From: Anastatus disparis
Lineage: Eukaryota > Arthropoda > Insecta > Hymenoptera > Eupelmidae
NCBI GenBank assembly: GCA_017163975.1
Contig: JAFFSR010000004.1
Span: 3,224,001 to 3,288,000, forward strand
DNA: 64,000 nucleotides
Reading direction: 5' to 3'
The notes under the pieces were generated by a model. It made no database searches. It saw nothing but the letters and a program-made list of their open reading frames with translations, and had not been told where the DNA came from. Below, piece after piece: positions 46,245 through 56,548 of the stretch; within the stretch, counting starts at the first letter, position 1; each line of letters opens with the position of its first letter. Both the position numbers and the translations under genes were made by a program.

Positions 46245-48113
46245 TTATCGTATATTAAATTTACTATATAAATGTAATAATATATTTTCCAATAGTTTTC
46301 CAACAATTTCAATTATAAAAACCAAAAATGACGATAAGTATCCAGTAATAAGTAAAACATACAACATTAATTTTAAGCTTTGGTCTGGATGATCATTTGA
46401 TGAATTATCTAAAGTGTCTACCTTTTTATTTATCGCTTTTAGTGATTTTTTTATCGATTCGTAAAACCAAAAGTTTATGAGACCACTTTCAAAAACTCGA
46501 CTTACTATTTTTTCTAATCTAGTTAGATATGGTAAATTTTTAGCCATGTATGCTGTTCTTAGCCCAGGATATACTCTATTATCGAGAATATTTAAAATCC
46601 AACCATTTGATATCTTCGAATATTTTTGTATTGCCAAACGTATTTTAAATTCTTCTTCGCAGTGTATATTAAGATCGTCATCAAATAGAAATGCTAGCAT
46701 TTCATATTTTCTTTTTACATTTTCAACAATAGGAATGGTTTTATTCAAGCCTAATTTGGCTAGCGCGTTTTTTATGTAACTTCTTGTAGTATTTAAAGCA
46801 CCTATTTCCATATTTAACTCGATCAAATCTCGTAAACTTTTAATGTAATAAAATCTCTTATTCAAAATAAATATGTTTATTAAACTGTCCAATAACTCTG
46901 ATGAAAATGCGATCGATATAAATGTAAAACATAAGAATATAATTTTTTCACTTGTTTTTTGTGGAAGTGATGTTGAACCTAATCCCATTATAATCATTAT
47001 TAAATTAAACGGCGATAAAAATCTAGAACCGTAACGTAGTAAATGAATAGACACATTGATAAAAATAAAAATGAGCACTAATGCACTGACAATTACGATA
47101 AAATCCCAAGGAAATGAATTTTCATAATAACCTTTTTGTTTCACAACGCATACTAAGTCATCAGGATAAAATGGGACTATGATATAAATGTATTTATTTG
47201 ATTTACCCCATAACCAAAAAGCTGTTATTTGGAAATGAGCTTCATTAGAATGCAATGCATGCAAAGCAGGCTTTATTGCTTTCTTATCAAAATGAGATGG
47301 CAATCGAATATCAAGAGTGAAATTCATTGTTTCACTTATGACTTTGAACAATGAACTATCCACACCTGATACTGCATCCCATTTATTTGTACCTGTAAAA
47401 TTTCTCTTAATGTCGAGTCCATATCTAAGTATAATTGTTGCTTTTAGAGGATATCCATGTAAATTCATTAGTTTATCAGAAAAAAGTTTAATACTTCGAG
47501 AGTATGGTTCTTTTTTATATTCACTAATAAAAGGATTGTAATAATGAACAAGAGCATAAGAATAATTAAAGGACGTGAATTTAAACTTATTTCTTTTACT
47601 TTTTCGAAAAAAGATTTCTAAAATACAGATATTTAAATAATGATTTAACCATAATCGTTCTAACATAGTCCTAAAATGAAAACTTTTATCATCATTTTTA
47701 ATAATTACAAGAAAATAAGGTCTCGCTTCAACCGAGAAACTTAAAACTGTGGTTATTATTTGAAAAAAATATTCCACTAAGATTGAATTTTCATAAGAGT
47801 TAATATCATCCGCAATAATTATGTTTAATGATGTACAGTGTGGCTTGTACATTGAAATTCTCTCCAAATCTTCAAAATCGATTTTATCGTCAATAATGTA
47901 AGATTGAAATTTGCTTGCAATTTGTTTTAGTATAACTGTAGAAATAGAAAACATGGTTTTTGATGATGATATAAAAAATCTTACTTCTCTTGTCTTCAAA
48001 TAGTCCGTCATATACTGTGATACGTATTTAATCAACTCAATTTCTTGAATATTTGCTTTCCCATAAATAATAAATCCAATAAAAAATGTTACATTTAATA
48101 ACTTAATATTCAT
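46245..48113 (-). CDS. Divergent ionotropic receptor (IR), intronless, 622 aa, paralogue
   Basis: Tandem paralogue of the receptor at 34590-36458, same strand and exactly the same length. A hand alignment without gaps gives about 68% identity overall: about 55% in residues 1-200 but about 78% in residues 201-500. Same architecture: signal peptide 1-22, ligand-binding halves about 205-330 and 425-575, transmembrane segments about 335-359, 390-416 and 580-604, pore region 369-385. NSFPWDFIVIVSAL and IIFLCFTFISIAFSSELLDS are identical in both. Intact frame, no stops. Family role as for its partner: chemosensory ligand-gated channel subunit, ligand unknown. The faster change of the extracellular N-terminal region, and of the segment around 565-585 before the last helix, fits relaxed or diversifying selection (inference). 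Confidence 0.88.
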   Translation of the reverse strand: MNIKLLNVTFFIGFIIYGKANIQEIELIKYVSQYMTDYLKTREVRFFISSSKTMFSISTVILKQIASKFQSYIIDDKIDFEDLERISMYKPHCTSLNIIIADDINSYENSILVEYFFQIITTVLSFSVEARPYFLVIIKNDDKSFHFRTMLERLWLNHYLNICILEIFFRKSKRNKFKFTSFNYSYALVHYYNPFISEYKKEPYSRSIKLFSDKLMNLHGYPLKATIILRYGLDIKRNFTGTNKWDAVSGVDSSLFKVISETMNFTLDIRLPSHFDKKAIKPALHALHSNEAHFQITAFWLWGKSNKYIYIIVPFYPDDLVCVVKQKGYYENSFPWDFIVIVSALVLIFIFINVSIHLLRYGSRFLSPFNLIMIIMGLGSTSLPQKTSEKIIFLCFTFISIAFSSELLDSLINIFILNKRFYYIKSLRDLIELNMEIGALNTTRSYIKNALAKLGLNKTIPIVENVKRKYEMLAFLFDDDLNIHCEEEFKIRLAIQKYSKISNGWILNILDNRVYPGLRTAYMAKNLPYLTRLEKIVSRVFESGLINFWFYESIKKSLKAINKKVDTLDNSSNDHPDQSLKLMLYVLLITGYLSSFLVFIIEIVGKLLENILLHLYSKFNIR

Positions 48114-48535
48114 CTTAATTATTTATTATTTGATTATAGAAGAGTTGTTGACAGAAGAGCTTAAGTTGATTCTTTAGTATCATGAAATAAATTCAATAAT
48201 CCATAGATAAATATAATATTTTGCTAAAAGTTTTCGTAGTTTAATTTTCACAAAAATGAAATATTGTATAAATTATTTAATTCAGATAGGCTTAATATTT
48301 GAGCCCTTCTATTTTTCAATGAAGTGAATCTTATTAATTATTTAAAGAATTTGGAACGTTCTTTCGATAAAGTTTTAATGCAACTGCTAAGAAATGTAGT
48401 CTTTTTAAAATCGATATTAGAATATGAAAAATCAATAAATTAATTAGGGCGATGCTTTACGTTGTAAGTAATATTTTATTTGTAATGTTATGAAAGTATT
48501 TATTGAAATTAATAATTTCAATTTATTTCACTTTC
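48114..48535 (-). repeat. 5' flank duplicated with receptor gene 2
   Basis: Counterpart of 36459-36935; see the shared blocks described there. It is also shorter by a few tens of bases through small indels. Probably contains the promoter of this gene. Confidence 0.7.
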
Positions 48536-49153
48536 TTTTATGTGCAATTTAAATCATAAAATCCAATACTTCTTACAATAAAAAATTAGAATAGTTTTTC
48601 TAGAAAATGTTTACCTTGTATATATACAAATTTTGACTAGGATTTTTTAATTTATTTAGTTGGTTCAATCGAAAATAAATACAGTAAATTTTTTTGCAAA
48701 ATTTCAGGAAAAGAAATGCATTATCTTGCAGTAGATACCACGAAAATTATTCAAATAAAATTATTAAGGATGTTCAATGGTTACGTAAAAGTTAACAGAA
48801 CGCTTTTAAATTTTGAAATATGATTTATTATATTAAATTAAAGTACCTCAATTTTTTTCCATATTTCATTCCGCATGTTTTTTCGAAAAATTTAATGTTA
48901 AAAATACGAAAAATAACATGGGCTCTTATGGACGATCTGAGAATCGATTGCGTTTTATATACATTTCTGTCATAAAAGTTAACAGATCAAATTAAAATTT
49001 TGATATTATGAAAGTATATTATCTAAGGATTCATTTCATATAGTTTTTTATATACCTTTCAGGAAAATTGACAGAGATTTCCAAAGTTAAAGTTAAAGTA
49101 AGAGTTAATTTTTGAAAACCCGCTACTGCTACGTAAGAGATTTGACAACGTTG
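48536..49153. other. AT-rich flank of the retrotransposon insertion
   Basis: No gene seen. It contains TTAAGGATGTTCAATGGT at about 48766, whose complement appears at about 63048 on the other side of the retrotransposon. Confidence 0.45.
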
Positions 49154-49157
49154 CGTA

Positions 49158-50407
49158 TGTGGTAGCTACCCAGGATGAGGAGAACAGAGAGAGGTGTCTA
49201 AATAACAGAGACAAGAGTAAGTTAATATTAGTAATATACGCAACAAGTGACGTACGAAGGGATAATATTGGCAGGGGTAAATGTTTTCTGCTGCTCAAGC
49301 AAAAAACATTTAACCCTGCAAATATTTTCCCGACGTACGTCACATGTTGCGTAGACTACTTTATGCTGTTGTAAGCAGTTAGAGGAACTATAAAATTATA
49401 AATATATAATTTAATACATTTTTCACATTTTTTCAATGTATATTTCATGAATTTATAAAATGTGAAAGAAGCAATTTCGTAGAATTTCAAGAAGCGTGGA
49501 ACAGGCAGCGTCGTTTGCGCGCGCAAGCGCCACATGTTGTCGTGTGACGCTTCGAGAAACAAAGCAAACGATACTTACTGCATTGGGATACACATATTTT
49601 TAGTTCAAAATTATTTTAATATTTTACTTTGATTTACTAAATATGAAAGATACATCTGTTTATAAAATTTTTTTTTCTGTTATGTTTGTTTGTACTTGTA
49701 AATATGAATGTACAAACTTATAACTGAAAAGTTTTAAAATTTTGTTATTTCTCTTACAATTTTACAAGTTTTATGTTTATTTTATTTTTTTCACTGCATC
49801 ACTTTTACTGTAATTATTTTTTTCACTATTAACTCTAAATTTTATTATTAATAAATCATTATGAACCATTATTTATTTAATGTATATTTTAAAAAATGTA
49901 TTTAATACGAAAAAGACCATTATGAAATTTGAATAAGCGCGGGACTTAACTATGCGGCGCCGATCGCCTAACGCGCCTATTTATGTTCTCAAGCTTACAC
50001 TACTATTCTTTCCAAACACATCGGCGCTCACATCGTACCGAAGATCTTAGCTATATCCCAACTTACTATAGCATATTGAATATTTCCCCGGGGATATACT
50101 ACGTATTCATATATCCCCGGGGACATAAGCTGACAGCAAATATACTTTAGTACAAAATATCACAAACAAAATACAGCGGCGCTGCGAGCGCAACTATAAG
50201 AGAACTCAATACCCATTTGACTAGCCTACTACATACGACGCCCTCTATTGCTTACTACAGCATAAATTATATATATTGTAGACCGGTCAGTGTGACTAAG
50301 CACAAGGACCGTTCGAGCTAGACTAAATACAATGAAGTGGCTCACATTATGTGTCATGGTGCGCTTACAGCGCCATACTCATACTAGACTATGTGTGTGT
50401 CCCCACA
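49158..50407 (-). repeat. 3' LTR, split by an insertion
   Basis: 49158-49228 and 50263-50407 together match the 5' LTR at 62453-62723 (TGTGGTAGCTACCCAGGATG at one end, GTGTGTGTCCCCACA at the other). Relative to the 5' LTR it lacks about 55 bases after GAAGTGGCTC. The intervening 1 kb is a later insertion. Confidence 0.9.
49229..50266. mobile_element. Composite insertion in the 3' LTR
   Basis: Two parts. 49238-49352 is a near-perfect hairpin with arms ACGCAACAAGTGACGTACG and CGTACGTCACATGTTGCGT. 49361-50266 has inverted termini, TTATGCTGTTGTAAGCAGTTAG on the left and complementary CTATTGCTTACTACAGCATAA on the right. Inside lie GC-rich palindromes (49505-49530) and two CCCCGGGG boxes at 50086-50093 and 50115-50122. 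No open frame for a transposase. The exact junctions with the LTR are uncertain by a few bases because both sides are TA-rich. Confidence 0.7.
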
Positions 50408-50418
50408 TCACTCCCCCC
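50408..50418 (-). promoter_or_regulatory. Polypurine tract of the minus-strand retrotransposon
   Basis: On the minus strand GGGGGGAGTGA abuts the first TG of the 3' LTR, as needed to prime plus-strand DNA synthesis. It confirms the minus orientation of the element. Confidence 0.85.
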
Positions 50419-51746
50419 AACAAAAAAATGTTGTGTGGGTAATTTTTATTTTACTACAAGTACAAAAAAATATATGTTGTGTTGCACTCATTCCTTTATC
50501 ACACGTTATGATATAAAATCTATTTATCACATTAGAGGTTACATTCCTCTTATGCTAAAATATTCACAAACATTTACAAAGATAAAAAATCATTCTGCAT
50601 ACGATAAATTCATCTTAATCATTCATCCTGATCATTCATACGTTAACGCAGAGTTAGTATTCGCTTGGTTACAATATTTTTAGACAATACTTATTGATCG
50701 CAGAAAAGATTGCGGAATTTAATACTTTTTTTTTTATAGTACTTACTTTATCACAGTAAGACTTTTATTTATTTACAATAATGACTATTTATTCAGTCAC
50801 ATTACAGTTTTTAAAATCTTGCAGTGCGCAAGGACTCTATTTTACATATTGTGTTGCATTGCGCATTTTGTATAATACAAGTTTTAGTGAGAGCATTTTT
50901 GATATGTCTCAACGTCTGTTATTAGCGCACTGAAAGTGCTAAAAATGCAATTTAATTACAGTATAGCTATCAGTATATACACTGATTTGTACGCAGATAT
51001 ATTGCTTATTTATTGATGCACTGAAAGTGCTAAAATTCAGTTTAATTACAATAAAATTGTCGATGTGTACGCTGATTTATATGCAGATACATTGCTTGTT
51101 TATTGATGCACTAAAAGTGCTAAAAAGTTCAGTTTAATTACAATAAAATTGTCGATGTGTACGCTGATTTATATGCGGATATATTGTACATGTTTTGATA
51201 TACATAAGTATTATTTTACAATTAAATATTACATAATTGCGGGATTTGCGCATTAGCTGATGCAGTCAAATGCACTAAGATGGCTATCTACTGATAAAAG
51301 TGACTCAATCAATGGTGTTTTGATGCATGCACATTTAACTGGATATCTTTTTATCTATTGATGTTTTTACTAAATCGTCCTGTACAGTTACCAAAATGAC
51401 GTTGTTTGATGAGTAATATGCAATTGTCTAGTGCCATGATTGAGTGTAGCAATGCATGTCTAATTAAATAAACAAATATTTGTTTAAGGTTTTATTTAGT
51501 GCACTTGACTGTTAAAAAAAGAAAAGTTATACACTGTATATTCTTCTAGCCTTAGCTAGAATTGTCGCGTGACTCTAATATACATATGATACATTAATTA
51601 AAAATAAAAAATGAAAAGTTATTAATAAATGATTTTACTAAAAAAAGGTAATGAAAAAAGAGATAATAAACGAAAAAAATGTACAGCTATTACGTTATTT
51701 ACAGAAAGGTTAGTTTAATGTCGCGGCGGACTTGGGCTCGCGGTTT
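50419..51746 (-). other. 3' untranslated region of the retrotransposon
   Basis: About 1.3 kb between the third ORF and the polypurine tract. It holds a three-unit minisatellite (listed separately) and otherwise no open frame with recognisable content. Confidence 0.6.
50927..51190. repeat. Minisatellite, about three 88-base units
   Basis: Units beginning near 50927, 51013 and 51102 share GCACTGAAAGTGCTAAAA, then a TTTAATTACA block, then GTACGCTGATTTATATGC. Units 2 and 3 are nearly identical, unit 1 more diverged. Each unit contains the palindrome GCACT..AGTGC. Confidence 0.85.
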
Positions 51747-53540
51747 TTAATCTAAGTTGTACCTGACTTCGAAGCACTCGTAGAAGGTGTCTTTTTCTGC
51801 AGCTTCGCTCTTTGGTGTGACATATGCGCCAAAGTTTTCTATGTGCCAGCGCGTGGTTTCGCGCAGGCACACCCTGAATCTTTGAGCTACGAACCTGAAG
51901 AAAGGCACTCTGGGTAGGACGTCTTCCACAAAACGTGGATTGAAGGATCGATTTCCTTTGTTGTTTTTGCCCAAAGTATTTGTAATAAGGACGTCGCGTA
52001 CCCGAAGAGTAGCAAGAGAGTCCAGAGTGTCCTCCAGGCACCGATGGTATGGCAGCTTCACCGAAGTCAGGTAACGTGAAGCGGAGAAATTTAATCTAAT
52101 TTGGGGAATGCCCAAGCCCGTGAAGTCGACCGTGCGAAGCTCTGAAGTTGCATCAATGCAATTTTGTAAACTTTGTTCTACGAACTTACTGACCTTAAGG
52201 CTCAATTCCATCAAAAAAGGATAACTGTCGAGGACCGGTTGATGTACAAAGTCCAGTGCTTCGACGGTCGAGTTCCTAAACTCCATGCGGAAGATCCTCA
52301 ATCCGTTGAAAACGGCGAAGATCCTCTCAGGGAGTTGCCATATCTGAAACTTCGAGTCGATGTTAGAACAGTCAACCAGGCTCAGCTCTGTTAAAACCTG
52401 GTTATCTTTAATAAACTCAACGAGTTGCTTTACGAGCAATTGCGAGCAATTGACCAAACTGATGGAAGTGAGCGTGAGTCGAGCCTGAGGACTGAGCCAT
52501 GGAATCAGAGTGAGCTTGTCGGATCCCTCCTACTCGCTCTTCTTCTTCCAAGCCAAACGCACCGTTAAGTTGTTGTGGACCGAGAGTTTAACGACACCCC
52601 CGAGGCTAACCCTGTTCTCGAAAAACCCGGTGGTTTTTTCAATAAATAACTTCTCAATGGAGAACTGTTGGGTCAGCGTTTCAAGTGCCGTTGGTGTCAC
52701 CACGACGCTACGCAAATCAACACCCATGAGGCACGTCCGTTCCACCCGACCCGACGGGTTACCTAAATTAATTTCCAACACATTCTGGAAATCAGACGTG
52801 TCCATGGGCCACCACTCGCGGATGGTGATTGAGCTAAAGAAAAATTGTCGCGCATCATCTCTCATTCACTGCGGTCTGTCAACCGTCTGGTAGCGCTGAA
52901 TACCCGAGTCGAAGTGTAGATACCCAATCTTATATCGAACCGTGCGCCATCCCTCCAATACAGTGATTAATGCCAACTTGGCGTCATTGTCCAAGTATTA
53001 AATAATATTCGTTAATATGGCATCAAGGCAAAGAGCCACCAGGCAGGCAGGAATGGGTCCCTTGGGGACCTTAACAGTCAGCTTTGAGCTGTCTGGCACT
53101 ACGTGCTCATTAAACGGACATACTTTAACGTATCTTCCGCTCACCTGGCCTCCATGCCCTCCTTCCAAATACAATTTATTTAACATGGCGTCGCACTGCA
53201 TTTTCGTCGATGACGCAAGGTTATCGCAAGTTACCTTTGCACTGCACCGACGACCTTTAATAAATACCACGTCGATGTTAAATTCCGACTGTCCACGGGC
53301 AAGCAGCATGTCACCTAGTGCCTTCTTTGACTCTCTGTGCATATTATAAACCAACAAGGAGCGCACAGGCTGGTTGCCCACGAACAAGGTCGGGAGGCGG
53401 CGGTCGTAAGTGGGTGGAGTGCTCGGGTAAGTGCGTTGGGACGCTCGCCTAACCGCGTTCATGCGATCGTCGAGTGATCGCATGTACTCGCTCCTAAACT
53501 CGAGCAAGCAGGTCTCCGAGCGCCGAAGATGGTGTCTCAC
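51747..53540 (-). pseudogene. Third ORF of the retrotransposon, F-box/LRR-like
   Basis: One frame runs about 598 codons with three in-frame stops: TAA at 53000-52998, TGA at 52868-52866 and TAG at 52532-52530. Protein text continues sensibly across each stop, so it was one ORF. At the first stop lies an F-box-like segment (IPACLVALCLDAIL, then a stop, then LALITVLEGWRTV). After it come leucine-rich segments (LTELSLVDCSNI, LRTVDFTGLGIPQIRL, YLTSVKLPYHRCLEDTL). No signal peptide or transmembrane helix, so it does not look like an envelope gene. It overlaps the end of integrase in another frame; the real start codon is unclear. F-box/LRR proteins recruit substrates to SCF ubiquitin ligases; that role here is inference from pattern, not a demonstrated match. 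Possibly a captured host gene. Confidence 0.6.
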
Positions 53541-53922
53541 GGGCGCGTCACTCGAGGTGACCGTGATTTCCGTGATGACCGTGTTAATGGTGGTTTAACT
53601 GCTCTAACGCGTTCAAAGACATGCGTGCAATTCGCCAAATCCTTAAAAACGAAGGGCCTAGTAGAATCACTATGAACGACCGGAACTGGCTTTACTTGCG
53701 CAATGTAGTCTCTGAATTCCGACAAAAAGGCATTATCATTCGCGCAAGAAAGATCACGAAACTCAAGAAGATCGCCCGGTATCGTTAATTTCGTGCCGTA
53801 CACAAACTCCGCTGGACTTGCGTCTGTGTCTAAGCGTACTCTTGTACGCAAACCCAATAAAACATGTGACAAGACTTTCATCCAGTCACAGTTGTGTGCA
53901 AGGCACATTAATGCAGCTTTTA
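53537..53922 (-). pseudogene. Integrase C-terminal part (split by insertion)
   Basis: Continues the integrase frame of 56549-57830 after removal of the nested plus-strand element: residues just after the catalytic Glu helix resume on this side, with typical post-catalytic text such as VLLGLRTRVRLDTDASPAEF and FVYGTKLTIPGDL. It ends at a TGA (53539-53537) in a basic tail (SSRKSRSPRVTRP). It would bind DNA ends in the intact protein. Confidence 0.85.
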
Positions 53923-53926
53923 ACTG

Positions 53927-54131
53927 TGTGGCGATGCGATTAGAATTTGTTTATTGTTATTTATTTAGTTAAATATTTATTCGATCAAGTTGTCATGTAA
54001 ACGAGTTTGTTTTATTTATTTAAATAAAAAAAGATTAATCATTCTTCTGTCAGCTGTGCTTTAATAAAGAACTATATTATTTATAATAATTTGGTGGTTA
54101 ATTTTATTAATATAATTATTTATTAACTTCA
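53927..54131 (+). repeat. 5' LTR of the nested element
   Basis: Starts TGTGGCGATGCG and ends TTATTTATTAACTTCA, followed one base later by the primer binding site. It contains AATAAA at about 54062, a candidate poly(A) signal. Confidence 0.88.
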
Positions 54132-54132
54132 T

Positions 54133-54145
54133 TGGTGACCCCGAC
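54133..54145 (+). other. Primer binding site of the nested element
   Basis: TGGTGACCCCGAC begins with TGG, the complement of a tRNA CCA end, one base after the LTR. The identical 13 bases follow the 5' LTR of the minus-strand element, so both use the same primer tRNA, whose identity I cannot determine. Confidence 0.85.
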
Positions 54146-54213
54146 AAAGAAAAAAAAAGGAAAATAAAATCGTAGAAGAATATTAATTTAAGTAAAATTT
54201 AAGAAGATTTAAA

Positions 54214-55134
54214 ATGGTGCTTCCAAGAGATAACGACGATGATCTTCCTAACCAATTACAACAACTTCGAGCAGAAAATCGGAGACTAGCAGAACAACTC
54301 GAGCAACAACAAGAGCATCAAGAAAATAATGCTGACGGTAATTTAAATCAACCAATTCATGGACCAGCTGTTCATCGTGTTGCAGTCAAGCTGCCGCCTT
54401 TTTGGTCGGATCGTCCAAGCTTATGGTTTTCTCAGGCTGATTCACAATTTTTCATTTCTAATATTGTTAACGAGGTAACAAAATTTCATTATGTCGTGTC
54501 TCAATTGGAAACTCGTGTTGCTGTAGAGGTTGAGGATGTTATCAACAATCCTCCTGCAGATAACCCTTACACATATTTACGATCAAAATTAATTGAACGA
54601 TTATCTGCTTCTGAAGAACAACGAGTGAGGCAACTTATTAGCGAGGAGGAATTGGGTGACCGCAAACCATCGCAGTTTCTACGGCATTTGCGTACACTTA
54701 TTGGGACAACCATGGTGCAGGATAACCTATTACGGCAGCTTTGGCTACGTCGGCTTCCATCAAGTGTACAAGCGATTCTTACTGCGCAATCGGAACTAAC
54801 GTTGGAAAAACTTTCAGAGTTGGCAGATAAAATTGTAGAAGTTTCTCCTACGTCACCTAACCTTGCTGTTTGTGCTACATTTACTGAAAAAGGTATCGAA
54901 AATTCATTGATTTGCGCAATTGAATCCTTAAGCAAACAGGTTGCAGAGCTTTCTGTTTCTCGTAATAATTACACTCGTTCTCGCAGCTGTTCTCGTAGCC
55001 GTTATCGTCATCAACCTAAAGATAAGGCGAGTACTAAAGAGAGTCATGATCGTTGGTGCTGGTACCATGACAAATTTCAAAATAAAGCTAAAAAATGTAT
55101 TCCACCTTGCAGTTTTAAGCCGGAAAACCAGTAA
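54214..55134 (+). CDS. Gag of the nested element, 306 aa
   Basis: Structural capsid protein of a Ty3/gypsy element. The N-terminal part has a coiled-coil-like Gln/Glu/Leu-rich stretch (residues about 7-36), then capsid core text typical of arthropod gypsy gags ([15 protein letters not shown], then [14 protein letters not shown] and [12 protein letters not shown]). It ends in an Arg/Ser-rich region and a C-x3-H..C-x3-C type knuckle (CWYH..KKCIPPC). The frame is uninterrupted, which suggests a younger insertion than its host element. Pol follows in the -1 frame with a 16-base overlap. Confidence 0.9.
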   Translation: MVLPRDNDDDLPNQLQQLRAENRRLAEQLEQQQEHQENNADGNLNQPIHGPAVHRVAVKLPPFWSDRPSLWFSQADSQFFISNIVNEVTKFHYVVSQLETRVAVEVEDVINNPPADNPYTYLRSKLIERLSASEEQRVRQLISEEELGDRKPSQFLRHLRTLIGTTMVQDNLLRQLWLRRLPSSVQAILTAQSELTLEKLSELADKIVEVSPTSPNLAVCATFTEKGIENSLICAIESLSKQVAELSVSRNNYTRSRSCSRSRYRHQPKDKASTKESHDRWCWYHDKFQNKAKKCIPPCSFKPENQ

Positions 55135-56532
55135 AGCAGTTCGTCAGGACGGCGATTAACTGCTCTCCTTCAAGTAGCCGTCTTTTCGTTACAGACCAAT
55201 TTTCAAAACGAGATTTTTTAATTGATACTGGATCTGATATTTGTTGTTTCCCACGTTGTTATTTACATAGGCGTCTTTCTGCTACTGAATTTCATCTTTG
55301 CGCAGCAAACAACAGTGAAATCAGAACATATGGCTTTTTCAAAATAAAATTAAATTTTGGTCTTCGTCGTGATTTTACTTGGAAATTTGTAATTGCAGAT
55401 GTTGATGTTCCAATTATAGGTTCTGATTTTCTTGCACATTTTCCTTTACTTCCTGATTGTCATGGAAAGTTTTTAATTGATGGAACAACTGGATTACGAT
55501 CAACGGGGCATATTCGAAAAATTTCTCAATTAAGTGTTAAAACTGTAGATGTGTCTTCATCATCGGAATTTTTAAGTATTCTTGCTGAATTTCCTGATTT
55601 AACTCGACCTTGTGGAATAGATCGTAAAATTAAGCACGAAACTGTTCATCATATCCGAACAACACTTGGTCAACCAGTTTCATGTAATCCAAGACGATTA
55701 GCTCCAGATAAATTAAAAATAGCAAAGAAGCAATTTGAAGATATGCTGCAATGTGGTACTGCTCGTCCTTCGGAGAGTCCTTGGTCTTCACCGTTACATT
55801 TAGCGCCAAAGGGTAAATCAGATTGGCGTCCTTGTGGTGATTATCGCATGTTGAACAGTCGCACAATTCCAGATCGATATCCTGTTAGACACATTCACGA
55901 TTTCACTTGCAACTTAGACGGATGTACTGTATTTTCAAAAATAGATTTAGTTAAAGCTTATCAACAAATTCCTGTTTATAAAGAGGACATTTGCAAAACT
56001 GCAATAACAACTCCGTTTGGACTTTTCGAATTTCCTTATATGACTTTCGGATTACGCAATGCTGGTCAAACATTCCAACGTTTTATGGACGAAGTTCTAC
56101 GTGGTTTAGATTTCGTTTATGCTTATATCGATGATATTTTAGTTTTCTCTAAATCTATTGAAGAACATAAACAACATCTTAAGATTTTATTTAAACGTCT
56201 CTCTCAATATGGAATTGTGGTGAATTCTTCAAAATGTCTTTTTGGTGTTCCGGAACTTGATTTTCTTGGCTACTGTGTTTCTGCTGCTGGAATCCGTCCA
56301 CCTCAAGAGCGTGTAAAAGCTATTCAAGATTTTCCTTTTCCTCAGACCGCTCATGGTTTACGCCGTTTTCTTGGCATGATTGATTTCTATCGTCGATTTA
56401 TTCCTCATGTTTCTGAATTTGAGGCTCCACTTCATGATGTGATCAGTAAACCAATACTTAAAGGTTCACAAAAAATACCAGTAACTTGTGAATTAGAGAA
56501 AGCTTTTCAGGCTTGTAAAGATTGCTTGTTTT
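55119..56532 (+). pseudogene. Truncated pol (protease-RT) of the nested element
   Basis: Open in the -1 frame relative to gag from 55119, just after a TAA at 55116. Aspartic protease motif LIDTGSD at about 55218; RT from about 55640 with catalytic YIDDIL at about 56130 and the usual FLGY and LRRFLGM blocks. The frame breaks off in the RT-RNase H connection (about 56530) where sequence jumps to the last 16 bases of the LTR. RNase H and integrase are absent. Expression would need -1 frameshifting in the overlap, which contains GGAAAAC, not a canonical heptamer. RT itself has no stops. Confidence 0.9.
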
Positions 56533-56548
56533 TTATTTATTAACTTCA
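56533..56548 (+). repeat. 3' LTR remnant, 16 bp
   Basis: TTATTTATTAACTTCA matches the last 16 bases of the 5' LTR (54116-54131) and is directly followed by the ACTG target duplication. Confidence 0.82.

Larger units (their letters stand above)
53927..56548 (+). mobile_element. Nested Ty3/gypsy element, 3'-deleted
   Basis: Inserted into the integrase gene of the minus-strand element with an ACTG target duplication (53923-53926 and 56549-56552). It has a 205-bp 5' LTR, primer binding site, gag and pol up to the end of RT; RNase H, integrase and nearly all of the 3' LTR are missing. The last 16 bases (TTATTTATTAACTTCA) equal the end of the 5' LTR, so the true 3' terminus survives. The deletion is therefore internal and the target duplication intact. 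Not autonomous. Confidence 0.93.

Noticed and set aside
50927..51190. CRISPR-like array
   Set aside because: Units are 88-base direct tandem repeats with no spacers, inside a eukaryotic retrotransposon.
51747..53540. Envelope gene of an endogenous errantivirus-like element
   Set aside because: No signal peptide, transmembrane helix or furin-type site could be seen; the leucine-rich and F-box-like text fits better.
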